Source of the DNA: Lichenostomus cassidix
Taxonomy: Eukaryota; Chordata; Aves; Passeriformes; Meliphagidae
Reading direction: 5' to 3'
NCBI GenBank assembly: GCA_008360975.2
Contig: CM039182.1
Coordinates: forward strand, 47,814,491 to 47,878,490
Length of the DNA stretch: 64,000 nucleotides
Below are positions 21,841 through 35,900 of the stretch, piece by piece. The notes under the pieces are model-generated. The model searched no databases. It was not told the origin of the DNA and saw nothing but the letters and a program-made list of their open reading frames with translations. The position numbers were made by a program, and so were the translations under genes. Position 1 is the stretch's first letter. Each line of letters opens with the position of its first letter.

Positions 21841-24800
21841 TTGGGCTTTGCTGTAGCAAAAATTTACAGATGAAGCTTGACACCAACAGCTGTTCCTCAC
21901 CAGGATGCACAAAATTCTCTTGGTTTTGAAATTAGTCCAAGAAAAGCATTTTAAATATAGACATATTTTTACAATGTCTCCCAAAGGGGGAAAAAAAAAA
22001 ACCCCTTTAAAATGGGAATCTTCTTGACACCCCCTCAGCAAATAGTGTGGTCCTGAGGATGGCTCTGACAATGCCTCAACACTTTGAATGTGGTTGCAAA
22101 GGTAGGCTTCTCTCCTTCTCCTACTGGGAATCCTTTAAGATTTCCCTGCAGGAGAATCCTACAGCCCTTTTTTTCTGGAATTGTTTCCCTGGTGCAAAAC
22201 CGTGCCTGTAGCAGTGACCCTTTGCCAGCGAATGACACCCTGTGTTTTTCACAATTTGAAGACTTGGCTGCTTTGGCCACTGTTTTACCCTCATCTCCCA
22301 TTCAGCTCGTCTTAGAGACGAAATCCAAGATTTGTGCCCATTGCTGAGATGAGTAGAACAGTTGTCAGTGATGTTCTGACACCATCAGGTACAAAGAAGC
22401 ATCCAAAGAGAGATGAACAGGGGACAGTCTTGTAAGTCATGTCCCCAAGTGATAAATAGATTGAGGGTGGATGGAGATGCTGGAGATGTGTTATTTTGTT
22501 CTCTGTCTTACTAAGCAATATAGGTTGTTTTCTTTCCTCTGAGTCAGAGCTGAGGAGTTTTGTTCCTATGCTATAGTGAGGTTGACCTGTGCTGCTGGAA
22601 CTTGGACACTGATCCCAGACCTGCCATTCCCTAGCAGCTGAAACTGCTGGGGTAGGCAGGAGTGAGCTAAAATGGGGGCTTGTTGCCAGGGAGAGTGTCA
22701 GAGCAGATCTTAGGACATCAGCAACCTCCCTTTCCTCAGCTTTATTTTTTTTTCCTGGTATTTTACTTCTCCTAGAGGGAAATATTGAATTTTTATAGCA
22801 CTTTGCTTCTTCAAGTTCCTGCGCTCAGCTTCTATTCACAGCCTCCAGCATCCTCATGAGAAGGTGAGGCACTGGCAGAACAAAGGCCTTTGAGGTGCTG
22901 GTGAGCAATTCTTTTCCTTCTGGCAGCCTGGTATGTGGTCACTGCCTCTCATTTTGGGCATGGCACAGGTACTGCAATATCACTGACCTCTCCAAATTAC
23001 TGCATGGGAGCAGCTGCTCCTATATAATAAAAAAAAGACCACCTGTGCTACTGTTGTAACAGGTGACACTAAAAAAACCAAAGAAGACACCGGAACAAAA
23101 CACTGGATTGTCTGTAAGCAGTGATCCTTTAATGGCTCATCACAGCTGTCAACTGATAAACAGCCAGGGTCTGACAACAAATTTCCATCTTTATTTCCAC
23201 AATGTATTCGGGGAACCTCAGATATTTCTATTTCCCTTGCAATGTCCAGTAAAACAATTGCAGCCACCTCTGGTTCCTGGTTCTTTGGGCCATGACAGGA
23301 ATTCTGCTGGGTTATTTTAGCCCAGCTTTTGAGACCTGATCTCTCAAGTTATGGATTTCAGCTGTTCCACTGTTGCTGCAGGGCAGCACTGAGGGCCTGA
23401 CTGCAGTTCCCTGTCCCACACTGGATGTGGGACTTGTGCTCTTGAATCTGGGCTTTGAGCATGTGGCAAAAATGGTCATCACTGGGCTTGGTGGAGTTCA
23501 CTTTGGAAACATACATAGATCTGATTTCAAGTCTGTTGAAATCTGAATTTTTATGATGGATAAATATTCATTCTCCTTCTTGGGTTAAACTTCCTCTAGG
23601 GCTGTCGTAACAAACTGGCAGGACAGGGAGAAGTAGGACCTCTGAGGTTGTTCTCTTCTGTTGTTTGGGCACACGACTCTGGTGGGGATGTTCACTTAGA
23701 GATCCCGTTAGCATGGAAAGAGGGAAAAGACAATGGTACTAAGGAAGTGTCGTGCTGTTGAAGATGTGCTTGCAGTACATCGTTTATTCACAAGAGGTCT
23801 CTCTGTTGTCTTCCAAAGTTCGGGAGAGTTGCATTGGCTAATATAAAGTTCAGCTACGAGGGTGTCCCGCTGCAGATTATTATTGTTTATAAGAAATGTT
23901 TTGGGTACATGAAATGGTGGCAGACTATGACAGGGATATGTTTTGTACACTACTCTATATTTTTTTTCCACAGACCATCCCTTTTAGCACATACTGTTAG
24001 AATAGTTTGCATAATCAAATGGAATTGAAGTGATCATGCTTGGAAAAGATACAGGAAAAGGGATCCACTAGACCCTCGCTTTGTGGTTGATCAAGACTAT
24101 TCAGTTTCTGAGGTTAAATGTATTGTTCAGTTGCAGTTGAAAAAAAATTTGAATATTTGTCTTATTGCCAGAAACTTGAACTACCAGAATGACAGACTCC
24201 CTGTCTAAAACATACTTTTAACAAGAAATTATGTTCTGAAGATGCTCCTGAGAGAGCTGCACAAGCTCTTCACATGCATAGCTAGAAAGAAAAAAGCTAC
24301 ATATGAAGTGTAATATGCTTTACACATATTGAGGCAATAAAATGGGCAGAACTCCATGAAACCATGAAGAAAATATGTGTTTGCGCTATAAGTAGTAGTT
24401 TCCTGGTCTGGATGTTCAGACCAAGAGAATAAGGGTGAATTTTCTAGATCTGCTATGCAGATTTTATTTAAAAATAGGTCATTGCAGCACTTGAAAGTTT
24501 GCTAGGAGGTGACAGGTGGCAGGCATGGCCCTGTGTCAGAAGGGAGCATGGCAATTTGTTGAGCATTTGTATTCATACATGATCTGTGAGCAAATAGGGG
24601 GTTTGCTCCTTTTGTTTACCACTGAAGGGTGGGTTTGATATCCTGCTTTATAGACCATGCAGAGCATTCAGTTGCATACAAGGAACACATTTTGGAGGGA
24701 ATCCTTTTGGAGAGACACTTGTTTTTTTCTTTTGAAGTTGAAGTGCATCCAAGACTGTAGAGCTTTAGGTCTTAGCTTAATAAAGAATCATGGAAATAAA

Positions 24801-25132
24801 CAAATTTTCTTGAAGTCCATCACCTGGAGCTTGGTTACATCCTTGGAGAACACAGAGAAACTTCAGAAGACAAACCAGAGACTCCTGTGCTTTCTCAGTG
24901 TTTATCCCTGTCCCTGTATTGCAGCATTGCTTTGAGCCAGGTTTCTCCTGCAGTTTGTTTCCTACATAGAAAAACCTGCAAATATTACTGATTCCCATCA
25001 CATTTCAAATATTACTGATTCCCATCATATTTCAAATCTTGGTGGATACTCAGGGGATAAACTGCCTTATGTGTACGAATTTCTCTTTTCCTTTTGCTTT
25101 TCTTTTTTAATGTTAGATTTATAAATCCCCTG
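21841..25132. other. Intergenic DNA, no gene recognised
   Basis: No exon, RNA gene or known interspersed repeat recognised. It contains a 27-bp tandem duplication at 24980-25033, listed separately, and short T-runs and A-runs near 21989 and 22746. Confidence 0.5.
24980..25033. repeat. Two-copy 27-bp tandem duplication
   Basis: The unit AAATATTACTGATTCCCATC continues as ACATTTC in copy one (24980-25006) and ATATTTC in copy two (25007-25033), one difference. A third partial AAAT follows. Typical of replication slippage. Confidence 0.95.
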
Positions 25133-25190
25133 GAAAAAACCAAACAAACAAACAAAAAACCCAACCCAAAACAAAATAACCCCCCCCCCT
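25133..25190. repeat. A/C-rich low-complexity tract
   Basis: A run of CAAA units followed by AACCC-type sequence and ending in a run of C at about 25180-25189. Simple, strand-asymmetric low-complexity DNA. Confidence 0.9.
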
Positions 25191-28100
25191 TAAGACACTG
25201 AGAGTGAGTAACTTACTGAAGAGAAAAAAAATTCAACACATAGTTATGAGGCTGGAGATCATCCATACTCACAAGTTCACAAGAATAAGACTTCACGATT
25301 GGGTCATTTATGTGCGTTTTAAAAGGCTGCCAAGTAGTTTCTGTTAGAGAATCTGCAGATTGCATAAGTTCAGAAAACATCTGAATGAGAGCAGTCTGTA
25401 TTATCCGGGCATATTTGGGTTGAGGACTTTATCTGCCTTCCCATGAATGGAGCATAAATGTCAATATGGTTCTGCTTGAAGCTCCAGAAAACCCTAAGGT
25501 TTATGTAGGTCTTAAAATTTGAACTCTGAATTTATCTGCTCCCATTTGAAAAGACACCTGAGTTTACATATCTAATCTGACTTCTTTCAGCTCTTAAAAA
25601 AAAATAAAAAAAATAGATTTGAAAGGGAATAAAATATAACATTTCAAAAAATTGTCTGGATTGTTTCTGATTTTGCTCTGTCCTATTTTCTAGATAAGCA
25701 TTTAAGTTCTGATGGAGTTGACTCATAAGGTAAAGTTGTAATATGTTATCCTGTATATCACTCTGATTATCCTTTATGAGATGGAATGTCACACCTGCCA
25801 AAGTGTTAAACATAAAATATTTTTATATGACATCTTTTATCTCAAAGCACTTCATGAAACACTGAAATGCTGCTCTAAACTTCCAGATGATGGAGACATT
25901 TACTGCTGGGTGAGTCACGTTTTCAGAGATGATTAAGGATTTGGGATTTGGACCCAGAGGCCTGATCGTCCTCTTGTATTGTCTCCTGCAATCAGGAAAA
26001 TTTCTGTTGTGTTGCAGGGAACCACTGCTTGACTCACATGGTTTAAATCAAGCCTGGATCAAAGTACTTATGGGTATCTAGCAAACCAACAATTGGTGAT
26101 CAGTATTTGCAGCACAACATGGTAAACCATGGGACTGGATTCTTCCAAGATGCAAATTAGAGTCTATAAATACCTAAACTTCCTCTTATAACTAACCCTC
26201 CTAACTTTCACATTTGATTCCAAGCTGATGCCTTTTCTCAAGCCTCTTCAGAATTCCCCTTCCATTTCTGTTTGATCCATCTGATCATTGTCTTGGGCAA
26301 ACTCTGTTAACTCTCGTTAATTTTCTCCTGGCAATGTGAATTTTGAGGGAGGCACTCTCTGCACTGAGTTCTCAGGACTTTATTTGAAGCACTGTTGACT
26401 TCTGCCTCCCTTTCACATCATTCTGTGTTATCCACGTGCAGGAAACCCCATGCTGCTGCAATTTCTGCTTCTTCCTAGAACTGGAAGTAAAAAAAAGATC
26501 TGTTGATGGACAATTTTAAAGCACCTGAGTAGCCTAGACACACCAAATAGTGTCACTTTGTGAAACTGGGATCCCAAGATGCTATTCAGAAAGCTGCTCA
26601 CTGTGATTTTTTCTAAGGACTATCAGCAAAGATCACCTTGAGTGAAGAGTGCTGTGAACTGTTCAGCATACATGTAGAAGGTGCAGTTTCAGGCCTTGTA
26701 ATCTCAGCTGGAGGCCCATTCTTCCATCCCACACCTTGGATCCAAGAACACCTCACAAAGGAATGTAAAGAGGTTCCCCTCAGAAGACAAACAGCTCAGC
26801 CTGGCCAGAGCTGTGCATTGCCCTATGGCTGGAGCTGGAGAAGGAGCTACCTCACTGCAAACAATGATTTATGTAAACCACTAATGACTCATGGAAACCA
26901 CTGCTTCAGGTGGAAGAATGACCACAGGGAGCCTTGGGCCACGATCCAGCAGGGATAAATTCCTCATGCTGGTGTCCTTGCATCTTCCTCAGTGCAGCAA
27001 GGAACTGTGAGTGAGAGGGCTTCCTTACAAAACCACTCAGGCTCAGTCACAGTGTTACAGAAGCCTGAGGAACAATCAGGTCCCCAGGCAGCAGCACTGT
27101 TCTCCTTACAATTGCTGTCTTCTGCTGTATTTTTGAGAGAGAAGTTAGTGTTTGGAGATTCTCTGTGCAGGTGTCTTTGTCTGCACTTTCGTTTCTAGAC
27201 AGCATGAAGGACACTCTCCCAGATCTGGGCTGAGGATGCCCTCCCAGAAAAAGCACCAAGATTTGCAACTTCTTGGGAATATGGAAACAAACAAAATGAG
27301 GAACATAAAATATTAATTTCCTTTGAAATTCAAATGTCAGGAAAATAAGCACATCTGATATGTGTCAACTTGCCATGCAGAATTGTTTTCTGACAGGATC
27401 CATGGGTCCTTCCCTGGAAATTTAATAATAAAAGATATCCATTAAATACACCCAGTATTGCTAAAGCTATTTAGACACTAGTTCGATAAATATGGGGCTG
27501 CTCTTTTGGGAGTATATGTTCCATTAATAAATATGCCTCAAAGTCTTTAATTCTTGTGGAATTAGAACTTAGAAGGTCAGGCCTTCTAAATTATCTATTT
27601 TCCTTGAAGTTGCTTAGAATTTTGTTTATTGAGTAAATCTTTCATTGAATTCAATGCCTGAGATGATGATAAGAGTTCTTAATACCTTTACAAAGAAACA
27701 ATACCAAAATTATCCAGTTACTGTGGTTCAGGGAGCCAAGACTATATTTATCCTGCAGTAAAATACTTGGGGGTTATGTAGTTGTGATAAGGCCCTTCCT
27801 TGATGGATTTTCCTAATGTCTGTTCTGAGCCTGGGGGGAAGACGCAGGGGATGTGAAACCTCCCTGCTGTAAGCTTTTCACCATCCTGCCTTGGACATGT
27901 GCCCTCTCCCGTGGTGGGAGCTACTCATGCTTTGTCTTGCAGTTTTTCTCATTGCACAGTGAAATTCACAGATTTGCTGCTTTCTTGAAAAAAAAAAATT
28001 AGGTCAAGATCCTGGAGAATTGCAAAGGGGCTGTTTTGCTCCAGCCTTAGCACCACAGCTGTGCTAAATTCTCCATGTCCACATTTTTCCTCCATGTGTT

Positions 28101-31100
28101 GCTTTCCTTCCACTGTGGGATTCATGGTATGTGACCTGCTTGCTCTGCCTTCTGGGGTGCACTTTAATCTCAGTGCTGCAGGCAGGGGTGTCACACACTG
28201 TTCCTGCTGCTTCTTGGGGAATACAAACAACTCACCAGCTACCTCTCTCGTATGGCAAAACAGTGGATGTGGATGTGGAGAAGGAATACTGATTTGTGAG
28301 AAACAGAATAAAGCCAGAAAGCAGACAACCTGCTCCCTCTAGATTAAGTAGGTGAGAATCTGTATGTCTGCCCAAACTTGAACTGAGCCTGAACATGGAG
28401 TGACAGAGCAGTTCAAGTATTTGCCAGCCTTTTTGTTGCTAAGCTGCTTTGCTAAGTCGCTTTGCAATCCCCAGCCAAAGTTAGTAATAATTAAGGGCCT
28501 AATCTAGAAGCAGATGGAAATCAATGAATGCTTTCTGTGACTAAAAGAGAGGTCCTTTCTGAAGACTGTATCTACTTTTTCACTCACCAGTAGCCAACAG
28601 AAATAGGGTGTGTGTTTGTATTGGATGGAGACATTACCTCTGGTACCCCTGGTATCTTCCTGACCCAAGCCTGACCCTGATCTCTGCCCATCCCTCTGCT
28701 TTCAGGACCTAAACAAACTTGCCTTGTGACTTTGTCCCTTTAATACAGGCTGAAGCATTTTGCAGAGCAGTGATAATGCGGTTTCCCTGAGGCTGAAGTC
28801 AGGATATGCTGTCAGCCCAGACTTGCTCTATCCTTCTGGGGCTACTAAAGGATTTTAAGCTGAGCTGCATTGAAAAATAACAAAACCAAACACTCCTATT
28901 ATATCTGTGCTATCAGGTGAAAATTGGGTCTGACAGCTGGTAGGAGCAGATAATTTGCTGACTGTATTTCCAGGTCAAAGTACGCACTCTGTAAGGAGGA
29001 AGAGCCAGACGTGGGGTTAGGTTACTCCCGTACCTGGTAAGGTTTTTTCACTTTGAGCAATTTTTCCCCTCACTGGGACTATTTTGCAGGCTGGTGAAAG
29101 AAATACAATCCCTTTTTCTTACCAGGATAGAGCTGACCAGAGCCAAAAATCCTCAGTCAAAGGAGTGGCAGAGCTGGAGCTAAAACCTGGGAGTCAGACC
29201 TGTAGGACCAGAGAAGCATCCCTGCAGATGGAGGCTCCTGTAAATCTGCCATATCTCTGTCTCTTAGGATGTTCAGCCATCACCAACACATAGTGAGCAC
29301 TTCTGTCTGCAGAGAGGCCAGTGTCCTATCCATTGACAGAGCAATTTAACTATTAGGGAAATCTGTATTTGATGGGTAGCTTACTTGATCTGTTAGAATG
29401 AATGCTTGCAGTACATACAATGACTTGAATTTTGACCTTGATATAAATGACAATTTATTTCAATGTGTGTCATGCTGGAGAGTATATCTGGGCTAGGAAT
29501 GCTCCTTTACAATCACTTCTCCTGGGATACAGGGATTTCCAACATATTATTTTCATGGCAGTCGATACCCTATTAAGGTGATGGCAAATCTTAGTGACTG
29601 TAATTTAGTACCAAGTCTGAAGTGAGGTAACCAATTTGCTTACCTAATGATACAATCAATAGGCACAGAAACGGTGGAAGGGCAAGTCTGTGTTTCTCTG
29701 CTTGCTGGTGGCAAGACAAGCGGCAATGTAACTTAATGAATTACATGAACTGCCTGTTGTGTGACTTGAGAGTCATTACAGATTTAAAAAAATAAAAATC
29801 ACACCTCTCTTGGGAAAGCTGCCAAAGTGTTTTGGAGGGCAGACTAATGTCTCCAATCAATTACCATTGGCAGACTACTATGCCGGATTTCTTATGATAT
29901 TTATGTAAGACAGATATCTATTTTTTTTTCTGCCTACCAGTTTTGTTGTCAGTGAGAAACCTGCAGGAAGCTCTCAAGTGGCTTTCTCAATGTTGAGAAT
30001 ATTCCCTGTAGCTGCTAAGCTAGGAATCAGGGCTTTGACTTTACTCCCATCATTTCATCATGCATTTTATCAATATTTGCTAGTCTTGAAAATGGATTAG
30101 TTCCTCCACTTTCCATTGGTGCCACCTCTATGCCCAGGGAAGTGGGTGAGCTCAGAGTACCTGCAATTTCCACAGTATCACATCATGATAGCTGCAGTAC
30201 CTCTAACCCATGCAGGGTAAAATCCAGTCTGCTCCATTTGTCCTTGTCCAAATTAAACCAGTGGAGAGGCAGATGAGATTCTGAGTGCGCCAGGAAAAGC
30301 CCAGACCTTTGACACTAAGTTCCCCTGTCCTCCCACGAATGACTCTCTCGGAGAGAATGGTTCTGATGTGTTGGTACAAAGCTGAGTTGACTATACCGAG
30401 TGCCTGCACTGTTTTGAAACAGCTGCTGAGCAAACTTAAATTGAAACAGCTTAAGCAGGTGCAGCTGTTTATCCTGGGAGTTACAATAGTGCAATTAGCC
30501 TGTTCTGAGCTGGATTTGGGCACACTGATGCAGACTCTCTGTGGCAGATCATGCCTGAGTTTTTCTCTGATGCCCCTGTCTTCCTAAAGCCAACAGGCAT
30601 CTGACCAGCTGATCCTCCTGAGATATTGACTGCTGAGTTAGACTCTGTCTGAAAACTAACAGCAGGGAAAGAATAATGTAAAAAATGTGAGTATTAGCAA
30701 GAAGAAGTAGTTTTGCTTTAGTATCAGGTCTTCACAAAAGAGGCAGAGAAAACAGTTGGAAGATTCCATGTTTTGTTCCTTCCAGACTAAGCTGGGGGGC
30801 TTTGCAATGAATGGGGGGCTTTACAATGAATGGAGCAAAATACTAGTCTGGGGTGCAGGCAATCACCTGCAGTCTGCTTTGCACATCTTCCTAATCTCCT
30901 CTGTGGTTCCCTGTTAACTATCGTGTTAGCCTTCACTCCCATCTGGATAAACTTGATTGAGCCTGCAGCTATTTTTATAACACTCCCTCGAGGTACCCAG
31001 TCGGAAGCTGCCTGTTTGCCTTGTGTTAATGGAAGTCAGGCCCAATTATATGCATGTGGGGGATAAGTTGTTTCCTCTTACTCATAATGAATTCTGACCT

Positions 31101-32940
31101 TTCCCAGGATCTGTCTTGTCTGTTTATTTAATAACACAGTACCCATCACACCAAGGAGAGAAATGGAAAAATCCCCAGCCTAGCCCAATGGCAGCCATCT
31201 GTTTCAGTAGCTAAGGATGATAAAGCACAGGTATAAGCAAGAAAATGTGATTATATAAGTAACAGCTTTGAGCCTTTGGCAGAAGGTGCAGTTCAGCTGC
31301 AGTATTGGATTAAAATACTCTCACATTGAGCCTGGAGAAGCAGCTGTGGGCATTGGGTGTTAGTGCTTTTCTTCTGGTCACAGTGGTGTTTCTCTGTAGG
31401 GACCAGTCTCTGAGAAGAGCCCATACTCCTGGGCCAGTGTGGTATGGCTGTGGGTGGGGATGTCCCTGTGTCCTTTGTGCCTTGGGGCTGCAGTGCCAAC
31501 AGGGGAACTGGATCTCTGCATGATAATTTTGCAAGAAAAGTGTCAGGAAATTCAAAAGTTGTGCTCTTGGGTAGGATGTGAGTGTGTAAACCATACGGAG
31601 TCTTTTGACAATTTTACCCCCTAGCCTTTGTCCATGGTACCTCTAAAAACAATTTTTCTCTACTTTTAATCCCTGTGTGTGTGCATGCATGAAGATGAGG
31701 CAGCTGCCAGCTGCTAAATTACTGGAACAAAGGCATGTTTTCTAAAGCATTATATATAACACTTGTTCCCTTTCATTTGATGAATGATTCATTAATGTCT
31801 CTGTTTGAGATAATTATTACAAAGGCTATAACCTTTTTAATTATTTGAATAAACACACAACATTTAAAAGAAAGACTCTGGAAGGACCTAATTCATGTCC
31901 AGCAAAAGAGGTGCTGTTCTCAGGAAGCTGTTTATATGTGCATTAAGCAGCAAAATCATATTTACCACAAAGGTTGCAGAGAAACAAAATCTCCCTAAAT
32001 GTTTGTTTGAGAAGCTGATGCATTTTTATTGAAGTTTAGGAAAAACCTCCAGTCGTTTTCCTAGGCTGCCCCTGGATCTGCCAGGCACAGCTCTGAACAA
32101 ACCAATGCAGTTAAACCACCAGGGAAGGTCTGAGTCCTTTTCCAATGTGTGACCATCATAGTTTCTCTAGTTTCTCCCTTCCTTGCTGTCCAGCCCCAGG
32201 AGTAAAAGTTTGCCCTGTAGAAGGCAAAATGTTATCCCCAAAAACCTGCAAGTGGGAAGGGGCTGGCACAACCCTGCAGTCTGTAGCTGGGAGTGAGAAA
32301 GGACTGACCAGACACAGAAAGGGAGACAGGGAAGGAAAAAAGGGTCAAGAAAGAAGTGTAAAGTGGCTTTGGCAATTGATGGTGTGCTTCTTCCAGCCTT
32401 CTTCCACTGCCCTGGGTGAAGCATGGTGCATGCAAAGTTCTTGAGGTACAGGATTGGTCCAGTGATGGCCAAATAGCCATGTCCCCCTAAAGGAGGATGA
32501 TTCACTCTACTTGTAATATCTACAGTCAGCAAGAAAATCATCTCTGCTCTGTTAAATCTGGGCTGGGTAACTTTATTCTCTTTCTTTGTTTCATGTAATG
32601 ACTCCTCTGCCATCACAGGAATCTCAGGGACAGCACAGCAACTTGCTTTAAACACAGTTTTCCCTACAGTGTCCTGGATATTTCCTGACAGTTCAGTTTT
32701 AATTTTGCTGTATGTCTTAATGGTTAGAAATGTTTTGAAACATTTGTGTCCTCCCCATTTGGAAAAATATGAGATGGTGGCATCACTTTCTAAAACTTTA
32801 ATTGAGGCTAGTGCTTTCTATTTGCTTTCAAAATTGCTGCACAATTTTGCTCTTTGGAAGTATTTCCTCCTCCTTTCCAATGAGTTTCTCAGTTAGTATC
32901 AGCTCTGATTAACATATTAGTGGGACAGAAGGGCCAATGG
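25191..32940. other. Intergenic DNA, no gene recognised
   Basis: No exon, RNA gene or interspersed repeat recognised. Small items are an 8-bp-stem inverted repeat (27569-27589) and a 19-bp tandem duplication (30794-30831). The 162-residue minus-strand open frame at 32167-32655 resembles no protein and starts and ends in ordinary intergenic sequence. Confidence 0.5.
30794..30831. repeat. Two-copy 19-bp tandem duplication
   Basis: GGGGGGCTTTGCAATGAAT (30794-30812) is followed directly by GGGGGGCTTTACAATGAAT (30813-30831), with one substitution. Each copy starts with a six-G run. Confidence 0.95.
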
Positions 32941-32962
32941 ATTGCCTAATAATTTAGGCAAT
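32941..32962. repeat. Perfect 9-bp inverted repeat with 4-nt loop
   Basis: ATTGCCTAA, loop TAAT, TTAGGCAAT. It is followed by a two-copy direct repeat of AATTTCAATTA at a spacing of 15 bp. No function is assigned. Confidence 0.9.
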
Positions 32963-35900
32963 TTCAATTAGCCCAATTTCAATTAAATATCCCTTGAATT
33001 TATTATTTTTGAGTACTGAAGCCTGAGGACGACAGCATCATTTTTCCAAAACCAGAATGTCAAGAATTCTCACAGATAAACCTTGTGTCCAGCAGGATGT
33101 TTTCATCACTTTAGAAAGTGCTGTTACTAAAGTGTCAGTAACTAATAGTTTAATAAGAGTATGGCATGAAAGGCAGTAATTTGATGGATTGCTTGTAAAC
33201 TTGCCTCATAACTGTGCAGTAATAGATAGAAATGTTGCTGGTACAACATCCCTCTAGAAGATCAGTAGGTGAGTTTAACAATGCATGGAGAGCAGTGTGA
33301 TGGCACTGCCCATCTAGCTGCAATGGAAGAGCAGAGTCACCCATCAACAAACTCCCTGGGTAAAACTCCAGAGGCAGGATTAGTGTTCCCAGGGATTAGC
33401 TGTGGGAGCAGTGGGTGTTTTCTCAGGCAGTAGCTCTGAAGGGATCAAGTTCAGGAAAATGCCTTTCTCTTTTGCCTTCTTAAGCATGATAGTTGTGTCA
33501 CTCTAACTGACAGCAACTGAAGTTTCCTGATGAAACAGGATGCAGTGGGGAGGAGGAAGGGCACAACCCACATTGTGAAAGGGTTCTGTAGAGAAGACCT
33601 TATCTGCCATTCCATTTTTCTTTCTCTTTCCTTTTTTTTGTTTTAATTTAAGAACAGCAGTAGTTGAAAGTGCATTAATAAAAAATAGTGATTTGTTGGA
33701 CGTTTTTCTCCCTGCTGGATTGAAAACTTCCATGTACACCTTTCAGTACTTTTCATTCACTAAAAAAATGGGAGCAACTGAAAGTGAAAATCACACACAT
33801 GCACTTCTTGTTTCCAAACTGCAATGTTTCAGCCTAAACTCAAAGCATTTCTGGAATGCCAATCTTCATTACATTACAGACATCTTATTCATAGCTCCCA
33901 ACTCCTCTCCAGTGCCACAGTTATTCTCTGGCTCCCAAAGCTGCTGTGTAATTGCTCTGATCTCAAGCCCCTTTAGACCAGCAAGAGATACTGATACTCC
34001 CAAGGGAACCTTGGGAGGTGTTGCTTGATCCAGCCAGCATATACTCTGGGAGAAAATAAGGGTGCAAAATATATAATACACAGTTTCTCCTAGGCATCAC
34101 GTGGTATTTCAGTTGGGGGCTTAAAACAGCAAAGAGGGATTTCTTTTTTATTTTTTTTTCTTTGTTTGTTTGTTTGAGGATTGATTTTTTTTTTAACTGG
34201 TGGATTTGTTAATTTATCTCAGCTCTATGAGTGTGGTTTTATATGGAGGTACTTGTGGAGAATTATCTTAATTAAGTCATAAAAATATATGCTTAGAACT
34301 ATGCATTTGCCTAAGGATGACAAAGATACTGGAGAAAAATGGGCAATGATTGTCTTCCAGCTTGATTCAATATAACTTTCCTCTGATGAAGACTCCAGAA
34401 AGCTCTACAGAAGGAGGAAGATGCCCATACACCTGTCAAAAGGGAAGGTTTGGGGACATCTTAGTGTTTTTGAGGTCTGTACATTCTTGTATTTTTCAGA
34501 ACTGGATAGAACTGAATTTTTTATTGAAAAACTAATTATTCAAACAGTTTGGGAGCAAGAAAACATAGAAATATTTTTTCATGAGGAACCATGTATAAAA
34601 ATTATATTTTTACCATTGTTCAAGCATAAAATTGAAGGGCAGCATGCAAGATGCAATCTGCCATCTGATATTTTAATTCCTCCTTTGCAGTGATTGGAAA
34701 TTAGCAAGTTCTGCCACTGCTAGTCCATAAGACAGGATTAGAAATGGATGAACCACCATGCCTACACTGAGAAGCAGTGTAGGTTGAGAATTATGAGCTG
34801 AATTCTAAAATTTTCAGGTCATAGCAAAAAGAGGTTTGGGTTTTTTTTTCATTTTAACTGTTTTCTCCCCCTTTCCCCCCTTTCTGCTTGTGTATGCTTT
34901 CTACATGTGAAATTGGAGAAAAATTGGGGAAATATAAAAAATATCTTAGGTGTAGAGTTTCTTGTTTCCACTTTTGTCTGAGCATGATTAAGCCTGAGGA
35001 GCTGGAACTATTTCCTAATGGTTTTAGACAGAGCAATTTCTATCCTTCCTTCTTCTCTTCATGTAAAACAGATAGATAGGAAGGAACAGAGGAATTTTCC
35101 AGGCTGCTCCTCACATGAAGGGAAGGATTCATTTTGATCTTGTGTAATGTAAATGCAGAGGGGTTGACCCTATGTCATACTCTGGTTCAAAAATGTTTCC
35201 ATGTGGCCCAAGGATGGGGTTGAGAACTGGGACATTCCACATTTGTTTCTAGCTCTTTCAGAAGTGGAAATCAGACAAACTCATTTGATGTTTTCATGCC
35301 TCTGCCAAATGGGGAAAGATACATTACTTAGGATGAATAGAGATGATTTGTTAATATCTGAAAAGGATTTTAAGTCCTCTAGACACAAAGTGTTGTAGGA
35401 AATGTAAGAAAAGTAGAAAAGAGACACTACTGTGCCTCAGTCAAATCTTTCTTTCTCCCCATCAATCAACTTTCTTTGCTCTAAAATGCCAGTGAAATGT
35501 ATAGCATTCTAACAATTTAAGCCTGAGTGAAGTTTCTAACTGGGCTAAGTCACCCTTGCAAATTGACCTGTGTTCTTTGGAACAGAAAGGCCAGTGAGAG
35601 ACAGTGATGTATGGTATGGAGTAATGTGTGGTTGGTGCCCTTGGGGAAAGGAAAGTTTCTTAGAATAGTAAAAAAGTTTTCTGCCTCCTTATTTCTCAGA
35701 TGGAAAGAATGGAAGCGAAATGTTAGTGACAGGACTAACAGAGAATATCCCTGTACACATTTCTGCTTCCTAGCATTATTCCTTGTCATTTTTCACAGAT
35801 TTGACTAAATACTGAAATTTCCTGAGGAAGCAAGGGAAATTAATAAAACCCTCACTTCCCTCACATGCTCACTGCAAATGCTGAATGGGCTCTGTGCCTT

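Noticed and set aside
27569..27589. 8-bp inverted repeat TTAGAAGG / CCTTCTAA
   Set aside because: Too short to be distinguished from chance in 64 kb.
32167..32655. 162-residue minus-strand open frame
   Set aside because: No recognisable motif, and a plus-strand frame covers the same place. The length is compatible with chance given the many frames in 64 kb.
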